From positions 8,537,501-8,601,500 of the forward strand of contig NC_052028.1 of NCBI RefSeq assembly GCF_015832195.1: 64,000 bases of DNA, read 5' to 3'. The stretch comes from Motacilla alba alba. Lineage: Eukaryota; Chordata; Aves; Passeriformes; Motacillidae. The notes below the pieces were generated by a model. It saw only the letters and a program-made list of their open reading frames with translations, was not told the origin of the DNA and made no database searches. The position numbers and the translations under genes are program-made. Of this stretch, positions 1 to 13,693 are shown one piece after another (the stretch's first letter is position 1; every line of letters begins with the position of its first letter).

Positions 1-3000
1 ATGAAAAGCTTGTAAATGCTCTAATATTCATTTCTGATAAGAGCTGCTAATTTGGTACTCATTTATTCAGCAGGATGTTTACTACAGCATGACCTTAGCC
101 ATGTAACCTATGCCCATGTTTCTTCTCTGACTCAGGCTTCCAAGCAGCCATACCTGGCATATTTTTTTTCACTGAGGCTTCAAGAAATATTAAGAGTTAG
201 AAAGAAAATTAGAAAGCAAATATTTCCTTTACTGAGCACAAATGATTCCTTTCTTCTTGCCACTGGTTTACAATCATTTAAGGCAGAGATGGATAGACAG
301 AGCAGGAGGTGACAGCCTTTCCAGGCCTGCAGCTGCTCAGTGGGAACACACAGAGCACCAATGCAGAGCTGCACAAATATCGAGACAGTGCCATTTTTGA
401 TTGCAGATTTTATATAAAGTGCTTTGGCTCCTGAAACAACTACTGGAATCAAATCACATGGAATCAAATTCAATCATCTAGGCAGAAATCCTATTGGAAA
501 TATAGAAATAAAGAGATAAAGATAAAACAATGCAAATTACTGAAATGGTCTGCCTGATTTCAAGGGCGGCAGGTGGTTCCCAAAGGCTGTTTTGCCTTTT
601 AACCTGGTATTCCCCAGGGCAGCTCAGGGGTACCCACTGTCTCACATGCCTCTGCCATGGCTCACCACCGAGAAATTCTATGACACCTCTTTGCCTCTTC
701 CTTTGGGATCCTATAACCATCATTCCAGCATGTGTCACTCACAGTGAGTATTAATACTCATATTGTTATCCAGCTGTTTGCTTTGGCAGTTTTATGAAAA
801 GGGAAAAAAAACCCCAATCATATTTAGCTTTATGGGCACTTTTCTGTTGCAGGACTTTTCCAGATGTTCTGCTCCTTGATGATGCAAGCCACAAAAGCAT
901 GTTTTATCATGACATAAATACAAAGCAAGATGAAAGTCATGGAAATGCCTGTGTGTTCTTTTCTTAACCCCATTTGAATTGGGGTTTTTTTGCATCTGTC
1001 AAGCATAAATCAAATGGGGGAAAACAACCCTCAGAAGCCATCCATTCCTTCACAGAAGCAGTGTTTTCTGCCACGAATATTAGTCTTTGTCAAGAACTGT
1101 TCTCCACTATGAACTTCCACTTCCCACATTCACAGAGAGGTTAAGTTAAATGTTATTAAAGCATTTCCAAGCCTGGACTGGAAAGTTCTGAAAATTGGTG
1201 AAAGTTGCTACATTTATTGATCTGCATTATGAAACATTAAGTAATGAGTGCTGTGTAAGGGGGAATGCATGGCGTCTGTAATTCCTAATTCCAATCCCCA
1301 GCAGTACCAAAACATTAATGAGTGCCAAATCACTGATCCAGGCATGAGGATTTTTTTTATATTTTCTGGAGATGTGATAATTAATCATTAGTTCAGGTGT
1401 TCAGATGAAACTTCCTAATTGGTGAATATGAGTAATTATTCAGTTTGAACTTTTCTTTAGAGCCCTGCTGAGCAGGATATCATATAAATGACAAACAGGC
1501 TGAAGTGATAAAAAGTGTTACTGTGTAAGCACAAAATGCAGCGGTACCAGGAGAAAGAGCAGCCAGTTTTTTCTGACGTTTCCCAGGCAGAGCGCTGCTC
1601 GCAGTGAGCCCTGGGCTGCGCATTACCTATATCCTGTATGAATGAATCCCTTTTTTGTGTGGTTGCTCAAAGCCAATGTGTCCGTTTCTACAGAAGCACC
1701 CACAGGATCACCGAAAACCACATATTCAGTTCTTGTTAATGTCAGCAATGACGTACCAGAGCACATACTTGTTTGTCCTGTAGAAATTGAGGACTTCCAC
1801 CGCGCGAGCATGAGCCTGCTGCCGAACGCCTGTTCAAACAGAAAAAAAAAAAAGAAGAAAAAAAGTTGTTGACATGAGAGGAAAAACCAGGTTTCCTGTT
1901 TGAACTCTGACAGGTACTGGAAGATATGAGTAACATCAAATCTTGGTCTGCTCTAAAGGCAGTCTGTGGTCAGGGGGTTCTCACATTTGTTTGTGTGGAA
2001 CAGCTTTGAATTGTTTGCAGATACCGCGCAGAAGAAACTCAGAGATCCTTATCAGGGTACAGGGCCTGTTATGAAATATGTGCGTTTGTGAGTAGGTTAC
2101 AGGAGATCAAAACGGCTCCAGATGAGATGCCTCACATGCTGTAAATGTGGTAGATGCTCCCGAGATACCTCCAAAAATACCACGTAGCAGTGTTGTCGAG
2201 TACAGGCAGTGGCCACCCTTCTTTCCACTTGTCACTGTGTGGCAGGCGAATGGACTTTGGGGGATTTTTTTCCAGATCATTCTTTGGTTTTCTGTGTGTG
2301 CGTGTCTGTCTGACTGTTCAAATTAAAAACTTTCCTTGGTCATGATTTTCACTAACAGAACTACTCAAATGGTCTCTGAAGGGGAAACCTGCAGCAAGGA
2401 CAGACAGGGGAGATTCTGTATGTGGTACAGAATATTCTCCAGCAGAAAGGAAGGTGAATAGACCTGGATGGGGATGCTGCAGGCAGAGCTCTTGGTGAGC
2501 CAACAGGACAGGGCTGGACCTTGGCACCCAGCCCAGCTCTGAGAGGGGCTGGTGAGAATTGTACCATTTGTAAGAGACTTCCCAAAGAGCTCTGCCAAAG
2601 TGATCAGTCAAATCTGCAGCCAAAGCCCCATCTCCCACACAGCACAGCCAAAGGGATACTGCTTTCTCCCATGTCAAAGATCAACCTCTAAAAATTATTC
2701 TTTCCTCACACCTTTGACAAAGTCTAACCAGCTGACCAGACACTTTGCCAAGAGCTCAGCCATCCCTGGACCTGGAGCTTGCCCTCCAGCCCAGGACTCC
2801 AGGAGTGAAGAGCTCCAAGGGCCCTGCTTGGTCCCATCCTTGTGACAAGCAGCTCTCCAAGTCAGCTTTCATATCTGGGCTCAAACACTTGCAATCCTCC
2901 TCCTTTTGACCTCCCCAACAACACAGTACAGTGCCTTTGTATACAAAAACTAAGCCTCAATTTGCCCCCGCACTCTAATGTAAAACATGTCTTTCAAAAA

Positions 3001-3317
3001 CATTATTAAAAGGCCTCCCAGAGCCCTGCTAAGCCCAGGTCTATCAGAGAACACATCTCATTCATAGCTCTGTGTCAGCTTAAGGAGTATTTTAGAGCTG
3101 CTTCAGCTCATTCGTTGAGGCAAAGCTCTCCTCAAAACTGTGAATCCCAAATGGATGGCACCAGAGCTCTTGTAGCCCAAGCTGAGCCCACACAGGAGCT
3201 TCCAACAAAACCAGAGGCAATTCTGCATACACCCCTGAGGAAGGGAACATGGTTCTCCAGGAGGAACATCCTCCTGGGAGAACATTAACACCTTGATCCC
3301 TCACCAGGAAGCCACCA

Positions 3318-3358
3318 CGTCCCTTCCAACCCAAACCATTCAGCAATTCTATGATTTA
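3318..3358 (+). mobile_element. CR1 LINE terminal fragment
   Basis: A short match, cgtcccttccaacccaaacc followed by attcagcaattctatgattt, is the last 40 bases of a CR1 element in sense orientation. The preceding sequence is too diverged to assign. Confidence 0.75.
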
Positions 3359-6300
3359 TTCTTATTTCATTTTTTCCAGCTCACAGGTGTGAGATGCTTC
3401 TACTACAGTCAATGCCCACAGAAAGCAGGCTTTCACTTTGCAGGCTGTAATGCACATGGCAGTAAATTGAAAATTAGAACCATTGAATCAAGGAAGAGAA
3501 CAATTCTGTAGAACAACTCCAGCCAGTTGTGGCTCAATAAAGGGGTTTATCTGGGCTAGCCACAAATCCACTTAGCTTGCAAAAGCCTTTCTTGAGCTAG
3601 TTGCAGTAACTTCTAATAAGCTTGAAGGAGAAAAAAAGCTCCAAGTTCCTTACAAACATGATGCACACCTCAAACCCTCAGAGTTCATAACTGGAGGATC
3701 AGAAACTCAGTAAATAATTATCCACTTAAAATACTGAGTACTGTGTTTGTCTCCATTTCCAAGCTAAAACCCTGTCAGATATGATGATGATGATTTTCTA
3801 CACTAATTTTTGTAAACTTAGCGGATTAGGAGTTTTTCCCCATGATCTGGATGGATTTTGCCAGCTGGGTTTTTAGTGCTGGTTCTGGCACAGAGGACAC
3901 AAATGCAATGCTAGCAGTATGTTCCCAATGGTCTCACACTGAAATTCCCCTGGTTAACTTAATAACTGTGTTAAGAGCTTTCATGAACCATAGCTACAAA
4001 TCCTCCTGGCAACAAATCATTGACCACTTACTACTTATTTGATGATATCAGGATTAAACCATTAATTATTTTGTAGTAATTCATACCAGTGTCATTACAA
4101 ACGGACTTATATAATTAAAAGTACATAAGATGAAACTTAACCCTATCAAGAATAGGAAAAAGCCTGTAGAATCCAAACTAGAGGTAACATTGAATTGATT
4201 CAGTAGTACATGACGGTAGTGAAAAATATTAAAAATGGGAACCCTGGTAGTTCATCTACAGCACTTCAGCATTAAAAATTTGCAAGAGTGAAGAGTTTGT
4301 CTTAAATACTAACCCATGGCAATTTTAAAAATAATTTTTGAAGTAAAACTCTTTGAAATAACACATTAGAGGTCTTTGTTCCTTTGAGGCTCCAAGTACT
4401 GATGTGAATGATTACATTCAAAGTGCTGTTCCCATCTACTCAGTCTTGTTTTAGCAAATAATAAGGCCAGGTATGCTCATAATCTTTGAATCTTTTGAAA
4501 ATTAATAGTAAATCAGGAAGATAGTCAAATTTACCCAAGAGGTAATCTTAATTCAGTTGTTAAACATAATTCCTGTTCATTACGTTCTTTTAGTACCATT
4601 TTGATAAGGATTTTTCCCTTTTTAACTCTTTGTGTTTAAATGCTGCTACCAAATGTTTTCTTATTTGAATAAAATATTTACAAAAGTCCTCTTCATCTTA
4701 CTTAAATTTCTTCTTTTCAACATCTCCTTTTATTTTGGATTTTGAGACAGCCAGTAAGGTGCAAAAAGAACTCTGTACACTCTGAGCAGAAGCTTTATTT
4801 CTTAAATCCAGCCTTTCCTGGTAACAAACACACAATACAGTCCTGTTCTGAATATCCCACCATATCACTCAAATTCCAGCTCTTAGCTGCCACGTGTGTC
4901 TCCAGCTCTGAATTAATACTCATTACTAATATTATCTCATTTTATGTTATCAAATGCAATATGCAGAGGCCAAGAAATGAAATCATTTGTTGGCTTATTA
5001 AAAATAAAAGAAAAATTTAAAAACATATTTTTAACAAAGGAGCTCATTTTCAAAGTGCCAAAATCTTTTTGTCTTTTTCATTTCTTTTTTAATTCTGTAC
5101 TTTCAGAATATCTAACCACAAGCATTTGAGCAAACTAGAGAAAAGAAACTGTTGGTAGTGTTCTGCACGTTTCAAAAGGCAGCAGGATATACACACAGTT
5201 TATGTTTCTATCTATAGAGAGCTGCAGGCAAACATACAGTGGAACAAAGATAGACATCAAGATATATTTGTACCTGCCGCTTGTGTGCCTGCATGGAGAT
5301 AGATTCTTAATGAGATAAGTAAACAATGGAAACTTTTAAAATTCATTGTTTGAGTGTGCTCAGCTCTGTATTTCTCTCTTACCTCTTCAGTAATAATTTT
5401 TTTATGTGCTTTCCATGAATTACAGCCAATCCCAAAGCATCCAGCGCTGCTGGGAGTGCAGCTGGGGGCTCTGGGCATGGCTTTGACCTGCCCCAAATCA
5501 CAACCAAACATATAAAAGTGAGATAATTGTCTTTAATTCAAATATTTCTTTGTCATCCTAGCAGAAAAACGACTTCTGAACCTCTGAGTGAAGCAGTTGC
5601 ACGTGGAGGATCCTGAGCAGAATCCACTGGTACAATTCACATCTCACTGCTTGTCCCCATGGCTTTGTCTGCCCAGAGGACAGGTGTGGTTTGTGCCAAC
5701 ACCCAGAGCCTGGCAGAACCTGCAGGGACGCTCCTCTGACCCAGCTAATGGTTTGTTTCTATTTTAGAAAACACTGAGCACATGTTTGGGGGCAAAAAGA
5801 GACTCCATCATCAGCTAGTGGGAATGAGTGAAGCCCTGGCGGTTCAGCAGGACTGTGATAACTCACCAACTCACACAAGATTCAGCTCAGCCACGGGAAC
5901 CCATCCAGAAGCTGATGAGATCCATGTGCTCGTTTCCCAGCCCTGCTGGAAGAGCCATTCAAATATCCACAGAAATCAACTGCTGCTAGCAAACAGAAAA
6001 GCAATTTGCTCTTTTTTTTTTTTAATTGAGCTTTCTTTTCCTTTTACTGGCAAGGAAGCAAAGGATATTAAAAAAACTATTGAAGAGACCATGCATTATT
6101 TTCTAATAGCTATAACATTGTGCTTCAAAGCCCCATCCCTGGCAATCCTGTGTTAAATATTCATCCCAATACTTAAGCAATTCCAAAGAGGATATACATT
6201 TCTTTGCAATCAAACTTTAAAAATTAAGTGAAATAACCAAATCCAGTAAAGTCCGGAGGATGACTGACTAACTTTGCTTTCTTACAGAAATCCAGTGGCT

Positions 6301-9300
6301 TCAAGAATCTTCTCTTCTCACAGAGAATAGAGTTCAGTTGTAAACTGATGGTTTCTTTCTTGGTCTTGGTAAAAAAGAATTTAAGAATACAACTTTGATA
6401 GTAAAAATTATCTGTAAAACCAGAATGTGAGACAGAAATTAAGTAATAGGCTGAAGGCTTTCCTGAATTTATCATTTCATTCTCCAGTAAACCTCCCCCC
6501 AGTGCCCAAAAACAGGAAGAACAGTGTAGCAGTAGATTTGGGAAAGAAAAATAAAAAGGTATTCTTGGAGAAGACCAAAAAAGGACATGTGAACTGAAAT
6601 ATTGTAAAATCATTAATGTAGCATAAATTTTAAAAAAAATACCCTTTCTGGAGCCTTGCTGAGGATTTAAAGCAGTACACTGCAACATCAGTATTTTTTT
6701 GACATCTAAAATAGCCTCTGAGTGCAGGAGAAAATCTAACACACAGGCAGGCACACAAGTAGAAAGGTCAGATCCTTCAATAGCTGTGTTTCATCTTGTG
6801 CAAAATCCAAATTTTGACTGTTTGTTAAGAATGAAAGTTGGCACTCGGATGAAGCCAGCTTGGTACCTTCCATTTTATGTCTTTCTTGAAACTTCACAGG
6901 AGCTGTAAAAGCTGCACAGATTTTGTGGCAATCCCTCACTGTATTTTAGTCCAAGGTACAGGGACAATAGAAAGGAACAAAGAGAAAAATAATGCCGCGA
7001 TTAATTTAAAAAATTTTGCTCTTAAAAGAAAAAGGTTACTCTCAGGTTACAAATGCCATTTTTCAGTTGATGAATTTCTCATTCCTAGTAAATGTTTCTG
7101 TGATTTTTTTTTTCACTTTCAGGGTCTGGGTTGTGTAAATGTTTTATTTTTGGCCACAACAGAGGCTGCATATAACACCTTGGTGTGTTCCCGGGGCTCC
7201 TTTTGATGCCATTTCAGGATTCTCTGTAGTAACACATTTTGTGAATTTTACCAGCATCAATTTTATCTAGCCTGTGAGTGGCTGGTAAACTTGAAAGTAC
7301 TGCAAGAAATGCAACGCTGGGAAATCACCATGGGATTTATTACCAGATTTCCACACTAACTCTTCAGTAGCTGGGAATCCAGGCTAAGAGCAGTAATTTT
7401 GTCCCTTCAATACAATACAAGCCTGTAAGTGGCAGGACAAAGCTTCCATTTCCCCAAACAAAACAAAAGAGAAGGCATAAATATACAAGAATCATCTACA
7501 AAGTGGGATACGACAATCCTCCCCTAAGTGCTTTGTGAGTGTCAGGATGATTCTGGCTTTTTGTTTAAAATCCACACTACCTTCATGCTCCAGGGTCCTA
7601 CAACTTCACTTTTTTAGCTTTCTGGTCATGATCCCTCTCCCAGACACATTTCTTTCTTGGGATATCTGGAGTTACACTGGTTTTCTGCTCTCAATCCCAG
7701 TTCTCACCTGGTCACAGCCAATGAACCGAGCACCCAAACCCAGATCCTGCCTTACCCATGAGTTGCTATGTACAGCACAAGATTTCCCAGACAGTAATGT
7801 GCACATGTATATGTGCATTAGCAAAAAAACTACTCTGAATGCAAACTTTCCTGAACCCTTTGATGACAGCAATAGAAAGTGGGGCTGCAAGTGCTGGTGC
7901 GACGCTGCTTACTTGCATTTCTCATTATTGTAACGAGCAGTCTACAGGCTCTGGAAACCAAGCAGCAGACAGAGACTTATTCTCCTGCAATTGCTACCTG
8001 CTGCTGATAAAACGTTACTGCACAGACAAATTCTGCCCTCAGACTTTATGTAAACACACGAGCACTTGCAGGCTCACAAAAGGCACCAACAGCACCGCTT
8101 TTAGTAGTGATTAGAAGGACAAGGCAAAAGGCAGAGCAATTATCTGTCTGGGGAAAATGCTGCATTCAACCATCCTCATCACACAGCACCTTTAATTGAA
8201 TGGCAGCAAAATGTGCGAGTAAAGAGGACAATGGGAAGGAATCTGCATGGCACTGGGTCCCAAAGACACCCAGAGCCTACGGTTCCATCATCCCCGCTGC
8301 CCACGGAGCTGTTGCACTGAAAACAATGATCAGATTTCACTGTGGAAACCATGATGTACTCTGTACACAGACAGGAGAAAGTAAATTTTCATAATAGAAA
8401 CCCTAAAAGGGTGCAGGATAGCACACACCACCTGGAGTTTCAGAAAGCCAGAAGTTTGGTTTAGTTTTTCTAAATTTGTTGTATTTCTGTTTTAGTTTTA
8501 TTCTGTTCCACCTCCTCTTTCTCTCTTTCAAGTCCTGTGTTACCATAATTATTCAACTCAAAAGGGCTTTCTCTAAACATTTCCAAACAACCTGGGAAAG
8601 GCTGTCCTTCCAGACCCCTAGAAGTTACTACAGAAATGTATTTTCCTCTCCTATGATAACATCCTTTCTGCTTCAACAGTATAACTTTTCTTTCTCTGCC
8701 CCTCTTTAACAGCCCTCCACATGGCCACGAGCTACCAGTCAGAGAGTTTCCATTGACTTCACCAAGCTTTGGTTCACACTTTTTGTTTGAAAGTTTTCTG
8801 CCCCTTCTTATCTTCAGATCCCTTTACCGCAGTGCTTCCTACCCACACAGAAACTGCTTGGTACAAGCTGGAAATCTTATGATGCTGTGGCTCTCAGGCT
8901 GCTCCCAGTCTCCAAAGAAGGTGAAGTTTTAGCCCTCACAGAGGGTCAGTAACTCCTAATCTGGACTGCCTATTAAAAAAAAAATCAGCCATAAAACAAG
9001 CCTCAGATTTGGTCATATTTAGACAAAACTGTTGGGGGTACTCGGCCACTTTTTGCTCTACAAAATCTGAGTGATTCTTCAGCATGGTTGTCAAAGTGGC
9101 TAGCCCCACTCCCCAGGACCTGGGTATCCAGACATAGCTAGAGAGCCAATCAACACCTCATTATCATGTTGGTTCATCAAAGATCTTCAGGAAATTCAAT
9201 TTCCAGATAATGTGGATGTGGAAGCCTTTGCAAACACATCAGAGAACAAGAAGAGCAACAAGATGTTTACAACAGAAGTAAAGATGGAGGAAGTCCAATC

Positions 9301-9514
9301 TGGACAGGTATAAATGAAATGGATAAGCACAAATATACCCCTGCAGATATACCCTGTGAAAGGGTAACACCAAACAGGAGTCAATAATTGTCATTTGTTT
9401 CCAAAAAAAAAAAAATTGAATATGCAGTATTTCCTATAGGATGCACAACAAAATGCAACAGCTGTGTTCTGTGTCATTGTGGTCTCAGCTGTGCCACCAC
9501 CAAATTTTGGGGAT

Positions 9515-9885
9515 TCAACTTCAAGAAAGATTTGGAACAGTTGGAGAGGGTCCAAGAATACAAAACTCAAAGAGAAAAATTATCAGACAACCCAAATATA
9601 TGGCCCATGAGAGAGGACTAAGAAAATTGAGGTTGCTGAGCTCAATGAACAGGGCTCCAGCAAGGGAAGGCCATGACCACAGTCTCTAAAATACTTCCAA
9701 GCAAGAAAACATTTCATTGGGCACGTCCACAGAAAATTCAGTGAGGAGGATGGACTTAGACTCTGGCAAGAAAGATTCAGGTTAGACATCAAGAAAACCC
9801 TCTGAATGAGAGGAAAGCACTGGAATCAGCTGACTGGAGAGGCTGTGGAGCTCCCACATGGGAAGTAATTTAGAGCAGATTAAAG
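9515..9885 (+). mobile_element. Old degenerate CR1-like element
   Basis: Words in CR1 order survive: ttggagagggtccaagaat, tgaggttgctgagctcaatg, ttcaggttagacatcaagaa, gcactggaatcagctgactgg and agaggctgtggagctcccac. They correspond to the CR1 3' region upstream of its terminus. Many substitutions suggest an old copy, so the borders are approximate. Confidence 0.6.
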
Positions 9886-11327
9886 AGTTTTTCACCTGAA
9901 TGATGAAGGCAGTTTTTCCTGTAGTGGTTCAGGGGATTGGCCAAAAGACGCGAGAAGTCCTTCCCCTGCTTATTAAACAGCCAACTATGGTTAGATTCTC
10001 CAGGCAGATCAAAGTGAACACCAAACCAAGCACAAAGCAACTTCAGTTCCATGGATGTTGCAATGATACAATTTTCTAGATTTTTTTAAACCCTCAACAA
10101 CAGTTAGTGGCAAACCTTGCCCAGAAAGTCAAGAGAGATGATGCAATTTCACTCTGCTGAGAGAGATCTGTGGTGAGAACAGGGAAGAATTCACCTTGAT
10201 TGCTTTTCACTTCCAGTTCATGAGTTCTCTGGGAACAGGCTTGGCTTGTGTGAGGAGGATGGAGCACTTTTCCACTGCATGATATGCATGGCACACTTGG
10301 GCTCATATTTTCTTTTGCAGTCTTTGCCTAACAACAATAACAACAAAGGCACAGCTCTCAGGTCTTAAATCATCCTGCTCCCATTCCCCCCGACCTTCTG
10401 GCTGTCCCTTAGCCCTGCCCACCACCTTCTGAGCTCCTCAACCAATATAATATCTGAGCATTGACAGGGACATCAAGGGTTTGTCCCTTGTAGAGGTCAT
10501 TTCTGAGATCAGCCTTTCCAAGCACTAGGAGACAGGAAGAAATTAAGTAGCAGAAAAATCAGTAACAATAATTCCCAACCAAGCAGCAGAATTGGACATT
10601 CCTTGAGCAAAACAACTGCTGTCCCAGGAGCTCCTGCCTCACACACCTATCCTTCCTTCTCTTATTCTGCTCAGAACTGGCCAAGGCAAAGGTAAACATC
10701 CAGCAGAACATCCTGCACTTCAAGCAGAAGCAGGACATTGTAATCATAAACCCTGAGCCAAATCCACACGTTAGGCTGATGATTTATCCCAAAGGAAGGT
10801 GTGGCCACCCATTTCAGCCACGGTCTGAATTGTTCACACACGCTGTGTGCATGAGGCTCACTGGGTTATCCTCCCTTAACTGGGAGGATATTTATTTACA
10901 ATTATTTCATGTAGTCTTATTGTTCAAGTTTTTTCTTTTGTGCTTGTTTAACTTCTTTAAAAGATGTTCAATTAACAAAACACTCAAATATAGCTCTCTT
11001 GGGGTCTATTTCAAGAAATTAAATACTTAGTGGTCATTACATTTCATTACTAGTACTTAGAGTTTCAGAAGTTGAGGTTTATTCTACTTATAAACATAAT
11101 TTATCATAAAAAGACTCCTAAACATATATTTCTCCAAACTTACTTATCCATTACAGAATGAAATCTGAATGTTGTATCAAAGAGGTTAAGGTGAAGTCAA
11201 GTCTCAAAATATTCTTACCCAAAACTAACTCCACTTGCAGGCTTTAACTGCTTATTTTCTACATAAATATAAAAGTCCTTAGAACAGCAACACAGGCCCA
11301 GATACCATGCCCAGTCAGAACTCAGAG

Positions 11328-11640
11328 AGTCACAGAATAGTTTGCATTGGAAGAGACCTCAAAGCCCATCTCATGCTAAGCCCTGCCATGGGCAGGGACA
11401 CCTTCCACTATCCCAGGTTGCTCCAAACCCTGTCCAGCCTGGCCTTCAACACTTCTCTGGGGTGAAGCAGCCACCCAGCTTCTCTGGGCAACCTGTGCCA
11501 GGGCCTCACCACCCTCACACAGAAGAGTTTCTTCCTAAGGTCCAATCTACACTTACTGTATTTCATTTGAAGCCATTCCCCCTTTGTCCTGTCACCACAT
11601 GTCACCATAAGAAGTCCCTCCCCAGCACTGCATCCATTAC
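11328..11640 (-). mobile_element. CR1 LINE 3' end, antisense
   Basis: It begins agtcacagaatagtttgcattgg, the complement of the CR1 3' terminus, and continues through ctgccatgggcagggacacc, aggttgctccaaaccctgtcc and ctgggcaacctgtgccaggg to about 11640. It is moderately diverged. Open frames across it are not genes. Confidence 0.92.
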
Positions 11641-12154
11641 TGTCACAAGAAATACCATGGCAGGAGTCCCAGAGCACAGGAGATGGACACTGCAAGCACA
11701 GATTCTGGTCTTCTGCACTCAGCAGATACTATTGACAGAGACTAAATAGTGATTTAAAAGCAAGTTACATAGCTTACAACTGTGTCTCAATGACCATTCC
11801 TGCTTGTAAAAAAGCCAGCAAGCAAAAATCTGCCACTAGAGAAGTCCTCAGAAAAGGATTTTTAAGTCATCAGAGACAGCTGTCCTCTTCCCTCTTCAGT
11901 CATGCTTGCCATTATTGCTTTATTCTGGGTAGATATTTAACTGCAAGGAGCATTTGATGTGCCATAATCCTCCTTGTAGAGCGTCTGGTTACATGGTGGG
12001 ACAAGGAACTCTCTGGTTGTGAAGCTTCCCTTAGGTGAGAGAGTGGGATCAGCCAGGTCTGTACCCAAAACACAAGCTCTGTGCGCTGTGTGGATTTGGG
12101 AAGGGGACAGGGGTGGCAGAATGAGCCATTCAGAACCCATGATAAAATAATATT

Positions 12155-12440
12155 TATAAATGGGAAGCTGTTCAGAGCAGGGATAGGAAAATAATGAAGA
12201 GCCTGAGGGAACAGGTGGTAGAGGGAAGATTAGAGGAATTACATATGTCTTTGACCAAAGGAAATGGTCCAGAAGCATCTGACAGGTACTGCTTCACATG
12301 GAGAGGGGGAAGCAGGTGGAGTGAGATAGGATGGGTATCTGGGAGCAATTACAGGAAACTTAATAAAGAGAAATTTAGACTCAACATGAGGAAAGAAAAT
12401 CAAAGAAGAAAATTAGAATATTAAGTGCTTTGGGGGTAAA
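12155..12440 (+). mobile_element. Possible very old CR1-like fragment
   Basis: The stretch ggaaacttaataaagagaaatttagactcaacatgaggaaag resembles the CR1 segment normally reading aactgaaagagggtagatttagattagatattaggaag. The rest is weak. It could also be unrelated. Confidence 0.3.
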
Positions 12441-13497
12441 AGGGTAATTTGCAGAAGCTTCTTCGCTGGAGAATTCAAAAGCCAGCACAATAAAGCACTA
12501 GCAAATATTCAGCAAGGAGAATCATCTTTTGTGAATGAGGGAAATTGTGTTGGTGACCCACTAATGCTTTGCCAGCTGTAAGATCCAGTGCTCTACTTGT
12601 ACCTGACCACATCATGGGTTGCAATGAGGTAAAGATCAACGCGGTCCTTTTTAGGAGAGTCTTTTCTTGATATGGCTGTTTCCTCATGAGCTGTGTTTGA
12701 TGCAGCTCCACAGACCTGAGCTTTTGTTGTGCTCCACGCCATGGCCACCAGGGCCAGCAGGAGCCAAGCACAAACAGAGTCGGTCTGAATGGCAATCAGA
12801 GCAGGGAGCGCTGCCAGGGGCCGCCCTCACCCTGGAAGGGTGGAACTCCAGAGCAGGGCATGCCATGAGGTTGTTCTCGTTCCAGAGTTTACGTCTATGA
12901 CACAAACACCATGGTCTCACCCCAACATTTATTTCAACAAACACTGGGAGAGCTTCCAAAGGCCTGTTGTAGGCAGTTATGAAAACTAACCATTGAGCCA
13001 TTATATAAATGATCTTCCAGGCATTCATTATTATGGTTAGTGCTGGAAAATAACAAGACTTTGAGGGGCTTCCACAACAGTAGAGTCTTGTTTGTGATCC
13101 CAGAGGCTCTATTCAACATATCAGAACTAGTCTAAGCTCAGACTGAGTTGCAAGACACTGTGGGGTTAAAACCATTATTGCATCAAGATTAAATACATCT
13201 GTTATGAAAAACTCCTCTGCTTTGCATACATGATTCAATAAAGACTCTTAGAAGGATAATTGTTTTGCCCAGGTTATTAACTAGAATTTTCTTACTCTTT
13301 TTTTATTACTGCTCAAAATAATTCTTAAGGTAAGCAACTCCTAATTGTGCAAGTATTGCGTTAAGTGGAATGCTCTATCCTGAGTGTCCATTCCTGGATA
13401 TAATTATTTGGTTCTATTACCAAAAGTCATCCTTGCATTAGGAAATTAATTTATATTTCAATAAACTAAAGCTGACAGTTTTTCTATGAAAAACATT

Positions 13498-13516
13498 AAA
13501 AAAAAAAAAAAAAAAA
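13498..13516. repeat. Poly-A run of 19
   Basis: There are nineteen consecutive A residues. No retrocopy was recognised upstream. It is 180 bp before the 16-bp array. Confidence 0.9.
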
Positions 13517-13693
13517 CCTGTAAATTGTGTTGTGAGTATCAGAGATTGTGTTAAAGTGTGAATTAGGTTTGTTCAAGATCTGAACTCGTTGAAAGCAGCA
13601 TCCGAACCAGGAATAAAGAGGAATAAGAGTTTTATCCCAGGCTAGTGGTCACTCTGAGCAGCCGCTGGAGCCCCGGTTGCTGCCCAGACAGCC

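Larger units (their letters stand above)
1..11327. other. Gene-free AT-rich DNA
   Basis: I see no exon with recognisable protein similarity on either strand. Open frames reach 176 codons (6224-6754, - strand) but have random composition and no neighbouring splice-supported frames. Apart from the CR1 pieces at 3.3 and 9.5 kb the DNA is mostly unique. The part at about 1140-1560 is rich in TAATTA-type homeodomain words and looks like conserved noncoding DNA, though that needs an alignment. Confidence 0.6.
11641..13693. other. Gene-free spacer before the minisatellites
   Basis: This is moderately AT-rich unique DNA with one doubtful old CR1 fragment (12155-12440) and a poly-A run at 13498. I see no gene. 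Confidence 0.55.

Noticed and set aside
6224..6754. 176-codon frame on the - strand
   Set aside because: Phe/Ser/Leu/Lys-rich chance frame in AT-rich DNA with no family resemblance or supporting signals.
8585..8600. TGGGAA (CSL/Notch-like) word about 31 kb upstream of TCF7, recalling distal Notch-responsive elements reported in mouse
   Set aside because: A six-base word is expected many times by chance, and position alone is not evidence.
12740..12765. CTCF-like word tggccaccagggccagcagg
   Set aside because: The ggggg core is broken (gggcca), so the match is weak compared with the site at 14285.
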